From positions 186,001 to 250,000 of the forward strand of contig MCGT01000014.1 of NCBI GenBank assembly GCA_002104935.1: a stretch of DNA of 64,000 nt. Direction: 5' to 3'. Source of the stretch: Hesseltinella vesiculosa. Lineage: Eukaryota > Mucoromycota > Mucoromycetes > Mucorales > Cunninghamellaceae. The notes under the pieces are model-generated. The model made no database searches and was not told the origin of the DNA. It worked only from the letters and a program-made list of their open reading frames with translations. The translations under genes and the position numbers were made by a program. Below, piece after piece: positions 33,446-44,328 of the stretch; position 1 is the stretch's first letter, and each line of letters opens with the position of its first letter.

Positions 33446-34533
33446 AGCGGCAATCACCTCTTTTTCATGTTCTAAGAAGCAATTTTTTGGATGGTTGACA
33501 ACAACTTGAACAACGATTGTGATCGGCGTGTTGCGCACAGACCAATGGCAACCCAATGACAGTAGTCGTTTAGAGCTAAATTAAATATCCAATCCTGCTT
33601 CGCTCTTCCCTTATTTTCAGCCTCCTCTCAAACCATTTTTGTTTTCTCTTCTATTCTTTACTTTTCTCACTTTTTTCTTCTTCTCCATTTTTGCTATGTC
33701 CATTGTCATTTCTGTCGATGATTTTTAAGAAGCGTCGATGATCCCACAGCCAGCCTGGACGTTCTGTTTTGAATGCCCCTAGCTCGTCAAACCAATGTCT
33801 GAAGGGTGTGTGCCGTATCATATCTTATTGCACACATATGAACAATTTGAGACGATTGGATACAGGCAAATATTAACATATGAAAGCTAACCAAGATAGT
33901 TGAGTTTAGTGAATCTATGGGAAATGTTATAGGCGCATAGGCTCGTAAACATCGATCAAGACGCCAATATCAAGCGACTTTGTAGTGGCTACCTAGCCAA
34001 GTTGGGAGCGATGGCAGTGCCTATTACTATGTCTGATCCGCGGGCTAAAGATTTTGCGAGGGCGAGATGACTGTGCTTAGCTCAACCATATCGTTGACCT
34101 GTTGTTAGGTGACATGGTTCAAGAGCACATCTTTCACAAGCGATTCCAAATTGTATGATAAGGCTTTATTTAACATCCACCCAACCTTACACTCCTGAAA
34201 CCGGCAAAATAAAATGGGCCACAGTCATCCTACTTCTTCACCAAAATCAGCAAACAGAAGCACGAGGGTGTAATGCGGCTTGACAAACAGGAACCCCTTG
34301 TTGCCGACCACCTTTATTTCTGACAGTTTAATTTACTGATGTGATTTTAGATGAGGATTAGCAGTGGATGCAAGAGCAAAAGGGATTGAAGCGGAGAGGG
34401 AAAAAAAGGCAGGAAGAAAAAATGCAGAATTCGCGTCGCACAAAACTGGTCGTCAGGAAACAGCTTAGCCTCATTTTTCTCTTTCTCTCTTTTTTTATTT
34501 AACGTTCCCCCTTTTTTCTTTGTTTAAAATTGA
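33446..34533. other. Intergenic before the Hsp70-like pseudogene
   Basis: About 1.1 kb. A promoter-like pyrimidine stretch at 33600-33700 leads to a ten-codon open frame (MSIVISVDDF) that goes nowhere. Nothing else was recognised. Confidence 0.35.
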
Positions 34534-36430
34534 ATGGTGAACATGAATCCTTCCAAGGACTCTTCTGGAAGAGAATATGCCTATGTTATTGGCATTGACT
34601 TTGCTACGACATTCAGCGGATGCTGCTTTGGATTCATTGAAAATGAAACGGTGGACGGCTGTATCAAGACATCACCGCCTGGTATGAGACAAAAAGAAGG
34701 AATACAAAACGCCAATCGTCATGGTTTAACACATCTCCTTTTTATGTTTATTTTTATCATACAGGCCACGACAACGGTTCGTTGCTTATCCAAAGACGCC
34801 AACCGTCAGTCTCTACAAGAATGGTTCCTGTGACATCGCCGCATGGGGTGACGCAGCCAAAGGACTTGCAGATAAACCCAACTTCCGTGACCACCTGTTG
34901 GAAAAATTCAAGTTATATCTTGATGAAGAATCAGCAGCCACCATGCCACCGTTGCCTAATGACTTGATGCCAGCGCCAGTGATTGCTAACTACTTTCGCT
35001 CCATACACACATATATCTGCGAGACTATGGATCGAGGATTTGCCAAAAACTACGATCAGAGCCAATACGCTACTGTCTGACAGTGCCAGCCACATGGACG
35101 ATCCAAGCCAAAGCGGTGATGCGAGAAGCAAGTATCCTGGCCGGCCTGCTTGAGCGCACCGACCCGCTCGACTGACTGGCCCTGCAGGAGGTGGCACTGT
35201 CGATCTTGTGGTGTTTGAAATCGAAGACCGTGTGCAAGACACCCCTGACTACTCGCTGAAGGAAGTGATGCGAGGCTCTGGTGATACCTGTGGCTCAGTG
35301 TTCTTGGACAAGAATATGGAGGCTCTCATCCGAGAATGATTCTCGCGTTGGGAAGGTGTCATCCGGTCGCGGGCGATGGATGCAATGCTTAACGCCTTTG
35401 TGGAGCACATCAAGTCACATTTTTTTTGAAGACGACGATGACGAATACTACATCAACATCTCTTCCAGCCTAGGCTATCCCAACAGTGAAGACCTCGACT
35501 ATGGCATCCACGACGGCACCATCGTCTTCACCTTTGAAGAGATCCGCGACAAGGTGTTTGAGCCAGCGGTCACGCGTGTGCTCAACCTGATCCAACGGCA
35601 ACTGGATTCATCTGGCAGCAATTCTGTGGATGCCATCTTCATGGTGGGAGGCTTTGGCATGTCGACTTATTTACAGCACTTGGTCAAGGAAACATTTGTG
35701 CCTCGCGTCCGCTTTGTCTCGCCACCCCCCCCCTCGCCCAGAGATAGCTGTCGGCCGAGATGCTGTCTACTTTGGCATGAATCCCCATTTGGTTACCCAG
35801 CGTGTCAACCGTAAAGAATCCACAGTAGGGCCGGGAGGAAATTGACAGCCATTGGCATTTCTTCATTTTCCTTTGCTCTGAACAGGTCGCACATATGGAC
35901 TCGATGCTAACCTGCCCTTTAATTCACTGCATGATCCTCAAACGCACCGCATTGATGTTCGTGGCAAGTCTTACTGCCGGGACCGGTTCAGTGTGTATGT
36001 CAACAAGGGTGACGCCATTGGCGTGGATGAGTCTGTAACCAAAGATATCATCACGGTATACCCAAATGATTTCTCAATTGGTAAATGATGATGGAATATC
36101 GTCAATGGCTAATTTTTTTTATCTTATTTTTTTGTATTTGCCGCCCAACCCCCTTTGGTTTGAATCCAAGTTCTCTGTGCTTATGACGGTGATGGCCCAG
36201 CCCCGCGCATGGTGGGTGATGCAAGAGTGAAAGAAGGCGGCACCTTCCGTATTCAAATGCCCTCCTTTCCCGATGTCACGTCTGGCACGCATATCCCAGG
36301 CAAGGCTCATATGTACTTTGGGCTCACCAAAATCAAGATTGAGGTCGAGATCCGCGACCAATGCTTTACATTTACGTCCCGCATGGACCCTGCCGATGAT
36401 ATCCCTGGGGGGCTACACTGTCGCAACACC
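34534..36430 (+). pseudogene. HSPA12-like Hsp70 ATPase pseudogene
   Basis: The reading begins with an intact phosphate-1 motif region, AYVIGIDFATTFSGC, then FVAYPKTPTVSLYKNG, GGGTVDLVVFEIED, VGGFGMSTYLQHLVKE and a C-terminal IEVEIRDQCFTF region, all in the order of the HSPA12-type actin-like ATPases that are expanded in fungi. Lesions are many: a frame break at the first splice junction (34681/34765), a frameshift leading to TGA near 35080, an apparent internal deletion between ERTDPLD and GGGTVDL that removes the usual EPEAAAL region (about 35160), a TGA at 35337-35339, and frameshifts at the T8 run (about 35420) and the C9 run (35725-35733). The homology resumes after each. A final intron-like gap near 35810-35885 is still spliceable. 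A functional product is not possible from this copy. Confidence 0.85.
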
Positions 36431-37258
36431 TCCACCTTCCAGCGCCATACGCCTCTACCGACACCAAGCACACCAAAGCCTTCGCATTCGTCACGACCAT
36501 CCACAGCCACGCCCCCTTATCAATGCCCCAAGCCCGACCGTACCAGCGTCTCGACAGATTCCCAAGAAGCCAGATCATTACCGCCCACACCAAACCCCAC
36601 ACCCGCGCCTGCACCGTCAACTCGGTCGACCAATGTCAGTGGCATGCAAGAGCCAAAACCAGGCAACCTTTTTTTTTTGTTGTTCCACTTTTTTTTGTCT
36701 TGAATTCACACCGTGGACCACCATGAACTTTGACAAGGGACTTTACACATTCTCGGCGAGGCTACCCGTTGTGCGAGTGTAGCACCCTATCACTGTTAAG
36801 AAGCCACGGTGGTGCACCATGAATTTTATGACAACAGCAGCAAGGACGGAACAAATGCAGTGACGTTGACAGGGGGGGAATTACGCAACATCAAATGATG
36901 ATGGGTATCTACAGTTTGGAAGGTTGTCCATGCATGCACTGACGGTTCCCTGCAACTGGATGGCATTATGGCTGGATATCACACGTAGATCGAGCTTCGC
37001 CAAAGGTCATCCTAAAAGAAAATGCAAAGAGAAGCCTTGCAGCCAGTATCGCTGAATAAAAAAGGGCAGCATTAGAAAAATCTCACTCTCCTAGGTCCAT
37101 GACGGCGGTATATGAATTTTTCATTTTCATTGTGTTTGACCGTCATCGCTTCATGGTATTAACCATCCATTTTTTTTTTCAACATTTTCATAGTTGGCTT
37201 ATAACGTGTGAAATGGACGCTTGGGGGGGAAAAAGACATTTGTATTTTATTCTAATGT
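36431..37258. other. Intergenic downstream of the pseudogene
   Basis: A Pro/Ser/Thr-rich open stretch (to about 36700) may be the decayed tail of the Hsp70-like gene. The remainder is A/T-rich with nothing recognised. Confidence 0.4.
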
Positions 37259-37663
37259 CTATGTCAGCGGTGGGGGCGGAACGGGGACGTCGTCGTTGTG
37301 GCACGGTTGACCAGGGTAATGGCGGTCTTCGTGGTATCTTGTCCAGCGACCGTTGACGGATGTTGACTGGACAATTGTGGTATTGCCATGGACCTCACGT
37401 AAAGGGCCCCGGCCGTAGGCGCTGGCGGGGGTGACGAAGTGCAGGTGGCAAATTCGAGCATCCTGCTCAGCAACAATGTGCCGAAGACCAGCAATTCCAA
37501 CTTCTGGAGATGCCAAAAGGGCGAACCACACGTTATCAGTGATATCCTGGTGTTGGAAATCACTCGCGTAGAGAATGACTTGTTGGCAAGGGTGATGGCA
37601 CCCAATGCACCCAAGAGGGTTTGGTCTTGGAATGTTGGTTTGGAAAGAAACGCACTTCTCGTC
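37259..37663 (-). CDS. Cys/His-rich small protein, copy C, most intact of three
   Basis: The minus-strand frame ending at the TAG in 37259-37261 is open back to a TGA at 37664-37666, giving up to 134 codons. It contains GCIGCHHPCQQ, GIAGLRHIVAEQ, CHLHFVTPAS and a C-terminal RYHEDRHYPGQPCH. The same peptides, diverged, occur at 8.4-8.8 kb and 39.3-39.7 kb, which is why this frame is preferred over the longer overlapping frame 37264-37707. No ATG lies near its start, so either an upstream exon is spliced in (an AG precedes codon 1) or the copy is truncated. The Cys and His spacing suggests metal binding; nothing in it names a known family. The upstream side carries the dispersed repeat, as in copies A and D. 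Confidence 0.45.
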   Translation of the reverse strand, partial: DEKCVSFQTNIPRPNPLGCIGCHHPCQQVILYASDFQHQDITDNVWFALLASPEVGIAGLRHIVAEQDARICHLHFVTPASAYGRGPLREVHGNTTIVQSTSVNGRWTRYHEDRHYPGQPCHNDDVPVPPPPLT

Positions 37664-37706
37664 TCATGTTCTGGCAAGCCAATTTTATACTTTTTCGCTT
37701 GATTCA

Positions 37707-38510
37707 TAGTGCCTATTTTGTTACAGGAAATGCAAGTTGACTAATTGAACGAATAAACCCCTCCCCGACATTGGAGTAGAACCCCCTTTTTTATTAGTTT
37801 CTCCCTGAGTATTTTTAGAGCAGGCTGCTAAGGTTGAATGATGCTTAATTGGAAGGGAAAACAATGAGATTCCTTTGTGGCAACCTTTTTTTTTTTTGCA
37901 AATTCTTTTTGTCCTATGTTAATTCTCCTCACCTCACATCTAGGTCGAATAATTCTCTACTAGTATGCTCAGGGGAATATTTTACCTCTGTAATACTGTA
38001 ATCTATTACCCTGGACAATGTCGACATGTTGGAAAAAAAAAAAAGATTTTCAAACCTCCTTACTTTTTTTTTTTTTTTGGGCTTTATCCAACTTTCCTCA
38101 CACGTTCATTGTCACAGTGTCTGACGGGCCAAATCATTTTAGCCATGATCACCCCACATCATTTTGTGCTCGTATGTAAAACTTGAAGTGAATTGATCTA
38201 GTACGATTTTTCGCTGATCATTTTGATCAGGTCACCTTGGGACCCCGTGGGGAAAATGGCCGTTTTTTGGGATTTTCTAGCTGGGGGTAGCAGCTCTTGA
38301 AAATTCAAGTGCTAAAAAGTTGGCTGAGCGATCTTCGCCAATCGACTTGGTTTTTTCAGTATCATCACCTTTTATGATTCTGCATACCCATATAGCGTTT
38401 CACAGAGATCTAATCGTTTAAAAGTGCTCTACACCCATCTTCCACTTTTTTTTTCAAACAAAAAATAAAACACCAAATTCCAATTCAATATCCGACTTTC
38501 ACAGGCATTG
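37707..38510 (+). repeat. Dispersed repeat, copy C, including family X copy 3
   Basis: Block-for-block match to 28690-29560 (GTGCCTATTTTGTTACAGG, TTATTAGTTTCTCCCTGAG, ACACGTTCATTGTCACAGTG, GCTGATCATTTTGATCAGG, AGTTGGCTGAGCGATCTTCG). It lies directly upstream (5') of the minus-strand Cys/His-rich gene and may carry its promoter. Confidence 0.75.
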
Positions 38511-39295
38511 ATACTTATGACACCGCTGCCGTCTAAAAAAAAACGCCTACTTAAATTCAGTAAGCTAGAATTTCCTGCTCCAAGCAAAGCATCCTATCCA
38601 ACGCTAAGAAATCCCCCACCCGTAATATGGAAGAGCAATCGAAGATGTCAAATCTTTATCCTTCACATGTTGGCTGGGTAATCATCCGTCGACTTTTTTT
38701 TTTAGCAACAGGCGTGCCTACTCTCACAAGAGCTTGCCCACTAGCAAAAAAAGAGTTGATTTACAAATCAATTTTTTATTAAAAAGTTGATTTACAAATC
38801 AATTTTTTTTAAAAGTATAATCCCCACCTGAATTTTGACATAAACGATTGCAAGTCGCCAAAATTACTACACAAGCAGCACGTGACGAGGCGTCACGTCG
38901 CTCTGGAAGCGAAGACAAGGTTACATGTATGCGCTCTGCAACATATCACGCACCACTTTCGACAAAAGAGAAAAAGAAGGAAAGTGACAAACCCCCCCCA
39001 CTCCAGCGAAACACTGATAAACTGCCGGCATTAGTTACTTTCTTGCTAGGATATATCATTTGCTGCATTCGATTCCCGGAGATGCCACTCTACCAAATGG
39101 GCAACTCTAGATCGCCATCAAATGATTTATCATGGCCAGTATTTTTACCATGGTCATCCCCCATCATTTATACCTACATGTCAACTTTAAAGCCTGTCAG
39201 CCACTGTTGATTTTATGTATCAATATTTTGGTAATCACAGCTAATTCTTTTTCTTGTTGTCGTCGATGTTCATTTTTTTTTTTAAAAAAAAATCA
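38511..39295. other. Intergenic with a short tandem duplication
   Basis: Contains two adjacent 31-nt copies of AAGTTGATTTACAAATCAAT-plus-T-tract at about 38752-38813; each unit is itself almost palindromic. No gene was recognised. Confidence 0.5.
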
Positions 39296-39329
39296 CTAGT
39301 GCTTTGCCAGTTTATTAAAAGAAAAATTA

Positions 39330-39700
39330 ATGACGGCCACGACGAAGAGGATAGGAAGGTCGATGTTGTGGTGGCAGAGTTGGCCAAGTAAGTGAGGGTC
39401 TACGTGGCAACTTATCCACCCACCCTCATTTTCTTCTGGGACAAAGCTTGTCCGATGACCATTCATTGTTCGGAACCCTCGCCAACGGCGAGGGAGATGC
39501 TTCTTGAGCTTGAAAAGTGCAAGTGGCAATGCCCAGCATTTCTATCCACTGCAATGTGGTGAATTCCAGCAATTTGGGAGCGTACGCTTCGCAACATTGT
39601 CTTCATTGCGAAATGTTTTGCAACCAAAGAAAGCTGTTGACATTGACGGCGACAGCCGTTGCAGTGGGGCGGACTTTGAGCTTGGCTTGTGGGAGTAAGC
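39330..39700 (-). pseudogene. Copy D of the Cys/His-rich small gene family (frameshifted)
   Basis: The minus strand encodes CNGCRRQCQQLSLVAKHF followed by IAGIHHIAVDRNAGHCHLHF in one frame. That frame stops at a TGA near 39463, and the C-terminal block WISCHVDPHLLGQLCHHN is in another frame starting near MNGHRTSFVPEEN. One frameshift therefore splits the gene around 39470-39500. The CxGCxxxCQQ, CHLHF and GQxCH motifs match copy C, so these residues are the conserved core of the family. Confidence 0.6.
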
Positions 39701-40480
39701 ACAGACGAAAAAGCAATAAAGAAAGCCTTTTTGTAAAATTAGCGAGGTCACTTGAAAATGTCAAGCTTGTGGTACTGATAAAACACCAGCAGGTTTTTTT
39801 CTTTGGAGTGTAAGACTCATACGACGATCGATATGGTACAATGAGATTTGCTGGTTTCGTCGCTGCTGTAGGCAGATATCGTCGTAGGGAAAAAAAGGCA
39901 TGAAGTCGCCCGCGCAGCCCATGTGCTGGCAAAGTCACTGGTCATCTGAAAATGTCAAACCTGTGTTAGAGAAACCCCTCCCCCCGTCAAGATTAGTATT
40001 GTTGTCAGCTGCCCCTCGGTTACCGTACCTTTCTCGATCGCTAAAAAAAGGCTCCTGCTAATTTTCTCAAATAATATCCCCGTTCCTTATTCATAAGCGA
40101 GTTACAGAGTGTCATCATTCCCCTATGACGAGGCTCAGTATTGTGCATAGGGCAGAGAGTGAGGTACGTTTTTTTGTTGTAATTTTCGGGTGAAACTGGT
40201 CAGCTCTTCCATGATTGGCCACAATCAATGAGGGACAAGCAGTGCACTCTTGTTTTATTGGATTCTCACGTGGAATGGTATTTTGTTGTCACCGCATAGT
40301 TTTACAATAAGGTTGAACAAAGCCTAATTGGAAGAGAGAACAATGGAGGTGACTCAGGCCGGTGAATGCTCAAGGTACGTGGACGACCCCTGTTACCAGA
40401 AGCGCCATTGTTGTACGACAACCTTTTTTATTTTTTATTTTTTTGCAGAATGATCAAAAAAGGAAAAAAGTGAAAAAGTG
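39701..40480. repeat. Dispersed repeat, copy D upstream part
   Basis: Has GTCACTTGAAAATGTCAAG near 39747, a second GTCATCTGAAAATGTCAAAC near 39940 followed by CCCCTCCCCCC, TTGTCAGCTGCC, AAACTGGTCA, GATTGGCCACA and CCTAATTGGAAG blocks, which occur in the same order in copies A, B and C. Diverged; no coding sequence recognised. Confidence 0.5.
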
Positions 40481-40802
40481 AAAGGAGACTTTTTCCATGG
40501 AGGAGCAGAAATACTATTTCAATGTCGTTTACTTAATAGATAAGTGAAATGAAGATGGAACTTGAATCAAATGAAATGAAGCCAATCATCCCATGTATGC
40601 TCAAATACATGTTGCACAAAATCTCGTTGGCAAAGATTTTTGCTTGTGTAACAGTGTCCGTCAATTTTGCCCCTCTCCTTTATTATTTTATTTTCCACTC
40701 TCTTCCCTCCATTTTTTTTTTCCTGCTTCTTTATTCCAATCCTTTTTTATTTTTTACGATCACTCTGGTAGATTTGAATTCATCGAGTCTATCTCTTCGA
40801 CC

Positions 40803-43800
40803 ATGTCCAAAACACCAGAGATAGTGTATGCTATTCACAACTTTGAAGCCGAAAACGAAGATGAAATCACCTTTTTTGCTGGCGAACCCATTGTAGTCAT
40901 TGAAAAGGATGAAAAGTATCTTGATGGCTGGTGGCAGGTACCTTATTCTTCTACTTTGCCAAAGATCTATGCAGCTCACTTTTTTTTTTCTTTTTTCGTA
41001 TGTGTTTTTTTTTTCAGGGACGGGATCAACGTGGCCATGTAAGCTTATTGTCCCCTTTATTTTTATGCAACAATCAGCAAAAAAGCCTTTTGTTTCCGTT
41101 GATATCCGAAATTGACGACATCATGTTTCTATTTTTTTTTTTGTTCTGCTGCATCTGCCTGTTATGCTAGGTTGGCTTGTTCCCCATGAATTATACATCC
41201 CCAGGACTTCCGGTTGGCGTCAACGGCACCATGTCCTCCAGCACACTCTCCCTCGGCAACTTTAGCGATAAAGCACCTGCTACCAATAGGACTCCAGCAC
41301 CTGTCGTCCCCTCTCCTTCACCTCAACCGCCCGTTGCTGCTCCTCAAACGCTATCACCAGTAACCCCCTCTTTCACCAACAACAACAGCGACTTTGGCCG
41401 CCTTTCCCCTGAATCCTGGGATGTCAACAACGTCTGTGCTTGGTTAGACTCAGTAGGCCTGGGAAATGCAAAGGATACTTTTATTGGTAAGTCGTTTGCT
41501 GTTACATAGTGGATTGCTGTTGCGGTTGATTGTTTTTGGTAGTTTGGCTCACCTTCAATTAACTATTTTAGAACAAGAAATCACTGGTGATGTTCTGTTG
41601 GATTTATCCATGGATTCCCTTAAGGAACTTGGCATTCCTGCTTATGGTCGTCGCTACAAAATCATGTTGGCTATTAACAAACTCACTGGCAATGATGTAT
41701 GTATGATGGGAAGAAGAAGAAAAAATAAGAAAACGTGAATGAATCAGGGAAAGGGTGCGCGAGGTGCAACACAAAAATAGAGTGTGTGGGTCTTTTTGTG
41801 CGTGTGGAACAAAAGGAAGTCCAAAATCCACTGGTGCTCTGAGTTCAAAGTTAATTGACAACCATTTTTTTTTTTTTTTGCTTGTGATCATAGGCGCCTG
41901 TCCCAAAATCGTCGGTGTCCAGCCAATTGCCAAGCTCTGTGGATAAACGTTATGTGTCTTCCGTCATCAGCTCCACCACATCCTCCTCCCTAGGCACAAG
42001 CAATAATCTGGTTGAAGCAGCAAATCATATTCGATCCACCCTGTCCTCACCTGTCGATTCTGATAGCCTGTATCAATTCCCTCGCAAGGCACCTGCGCCT
42101 CCCTCCTCCGTCTCCTCGTCTTCCAATGGCCAAGAATCACAGCCAAGAATGCGTCCCATCTCCTCCACCAGCGCAGGCTCCTCTTCCAACAACAGTGTCC
42201 ATCGCTCCAACACCTTCAACACCACCAGCTCCTCTGGTGCTGGCACACTCAAAAATGGTGGTGCTGACCTCCCTCCTCAACATCCATCCTACCAACCTCG
42301 ATCCTCACGTCAACCTTCTGCATCCATCAGCGCCCCTACCAACTCACGTCCTCCCACCTCACAACCGTTTTCATCTGGCCATGACTGGTTCCAACAAGAG
42401 GTATGTTGCAGCTGGTGAATGCATTTGTAGAGTATTCCTCTCTCTCGTGTTACTCACGCTGTCCCGCTTTTTTTTTTTTTTTTGCTAGATGTCAACCCGC
42501 ATCAACCAAGCTCCTGAACAAAAACTATCCATCGCTTCTGTCGATACCATGAGGCCGCGCCCCTCTATCGACGAATTCCAAGCTCCTGAGCATGAAGGCT
42601 GGCTTCACAAACAAAGTGACCGCTACAAAACTTGGAACAAGCGATGGTTTGTCCTCAAGGGCAATAATCTCTTTTACTTCAAAAGTCCCAAGGTAAGCAA
42701 AAAAAAAAAAAAGAGAGAGAGAGAGGCAAATGCATGCTGATCGGCTTTGAACTTTTTTTCGTTTCCAGGATGTGCGAGTCAAAGGCATTATCAACTTGCG
42801 AGGCTACCGTGTGATTGTTGACGAGACCATCCATAGCAACAAATATTGCTTCAAGACCCAGCATGACCAAGAACGCACCTTTTTCTTTTACACTGATACC
42901 AAGGAATCGATGCGTACCTGGTTGCAAGCGCTTATGAAGGCTACGATTGTGCGTGATTTTACTTGTAAGGACCTCTTTGGTTTTACGGTGAAAGTCTTAT
43001 GCTCACCCCTTTCGTCAAATTATTTCTCTACATTTAGCACCTGTGATGTCATCCAACCAAGTGGCAACTGTACCTTTAGATGTGGCGCAGCGCATGCGAC
43101 CTCGACCTCCCTCTGTGCTGATGTATAAGGCTTCGGGCCAAAACATTGAACCCAGCATGACACGCGTGCAAGAAGAGGACGAAGAGGAAGAAACCATCCC
43201 TGCATCAGCTGCTGCCGCCGCCTCCGCCACCTTGCAAGGCACCATCCCCCATCGCTATCACCAGCAACGCGACGACGAGGATGCGGATGATAACCTTGCC
43301 TACACTTTGCCCGTCCCCCCTTCCCACTCGGGTATCACTCACCATGACAGCGACGAAGACAATATTGATCCTTTCCAACGTGATCACCGCCCTCACTCGA
43401 CCGATTTTGAAGATGATGAATCCGGCATTCACCCCTTCTCCCACAGCACTTCGACCCCTGCCACCACTGCACCTGCCTCTGCCTCGGAGCGCACTTGGAG
43501 CAACATCGACTATCTCAAATGGATCAACCAGTACTTGCCTGACGGAAAAAAGGTGGTAGATCTGTCCACAGCCTTTCGCAACGGTGACACTCTCATCTTG
43601 CTTTTGGAATCCCTCAGCAGCAAGGTGGTGCGACGTACGCCTGATCAAAAGGGTGGCTCGGTCAGCATGAAAGTCCTCGACAATATTGTTGCCGCCTTTA
43701 AGTTCATGGGCCGTGAAGGTGTCGTGGTGGATGGCCGGTACACAATCAAAGGCAAGCTCAACCGAATCCGCGGCCATACCGAAATAAGCTGACCTTCTTT

Positions 43801-44070
43801 TTCTTCTTTTTACCAGATATCTTTGGTGGTCACGAAGATAAAATCATGGATATGGTCGATGCGATCAAAATGTGGGCAGACACCAACGGCTACACCAACA
43901 AGGGATCTTCCAACAGTTCATCCTACTCCTCTGGCGACGACCAAGTGAACACTCCCTCCCTGTCATTGCCTGACCTCAAGGATAGCTTTTCTCAAGACAT
44001 GTTCTCGGAAGCTGCCATCCAGCGCCCCAACATGAACGACTCAAGTCCTCAATTACAAAACGTAGCTTAA
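40803..44070 (+). CDS. SH3-SAM-PH-CH polarity scaffold, Boi/Pob1-like (823 aa)
   Basis: Nine exons keep frame: 40803-40937, 41018-41038, 41171-41486, 41572-41696, 41894-42400, 42489-42692, 42769-42964, 43038-43751 and 43817-44070. An SH3 domain covers about residues 8-60 (YAIHNFEAENEDEITF to GLFPMNY), a SAM domain about 135-199 (WDVNNVCAWLDSVGL to YKIMLAINKL), a PH domain about 402-500 (EGWLHKQSDRYKTWNKRWF to MRTWLQALMKA) and a calponin-homology-like region about 655-760 (WINQYLPDGKKVVDL to IFGGHEDKI). SH3-SAM-PH is the order in Boi1/2 and Pob1, which act with Cdc42 and formins in polarised growth and exocytosis; the C-terminal CH region is an addition. The last intron has a GC donor. An AATAAA is at about 44153. 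Confidence 0.9.
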
Positions 44071-44328
44071 AAAAAAGACGGACGTTCTTTTATCTTCATC
44101 CTCCACTCCTTTGTGATTTAATGCCTTTTTTACTATTTTCCTGAAGCTGTCAAATAAAAGCATCTTTTAATTTTACCATTTGCTACACTCAAATTCCTTG
44201 TCTGGACTCCAGCAAAAAAAAAAAAAAACGCCTGTCCAATGACCGTTTCAGAATCCGACATCATAAAAAAAAACCTACCCGCGTCCCTTTTTTGTTTTTT
44301 TTTTTTTTTTTTTTCCTGTAATTTAATC

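Noticed and set aside
37264..37707. Minus-strand frame of 147 codons starting MNQAKKYKIGLPEHE
   Set aside because: Longer and with an ATG, but its peptides do not recur in copies A and D, while those of the overlapping frame do.
28690..38510. Repeats as a CRISPR array or LTR pair
   Set aside because: Copies are long, few, diverged and far apart, without spacers, and no reverse transcriptase or integrase lies between them.
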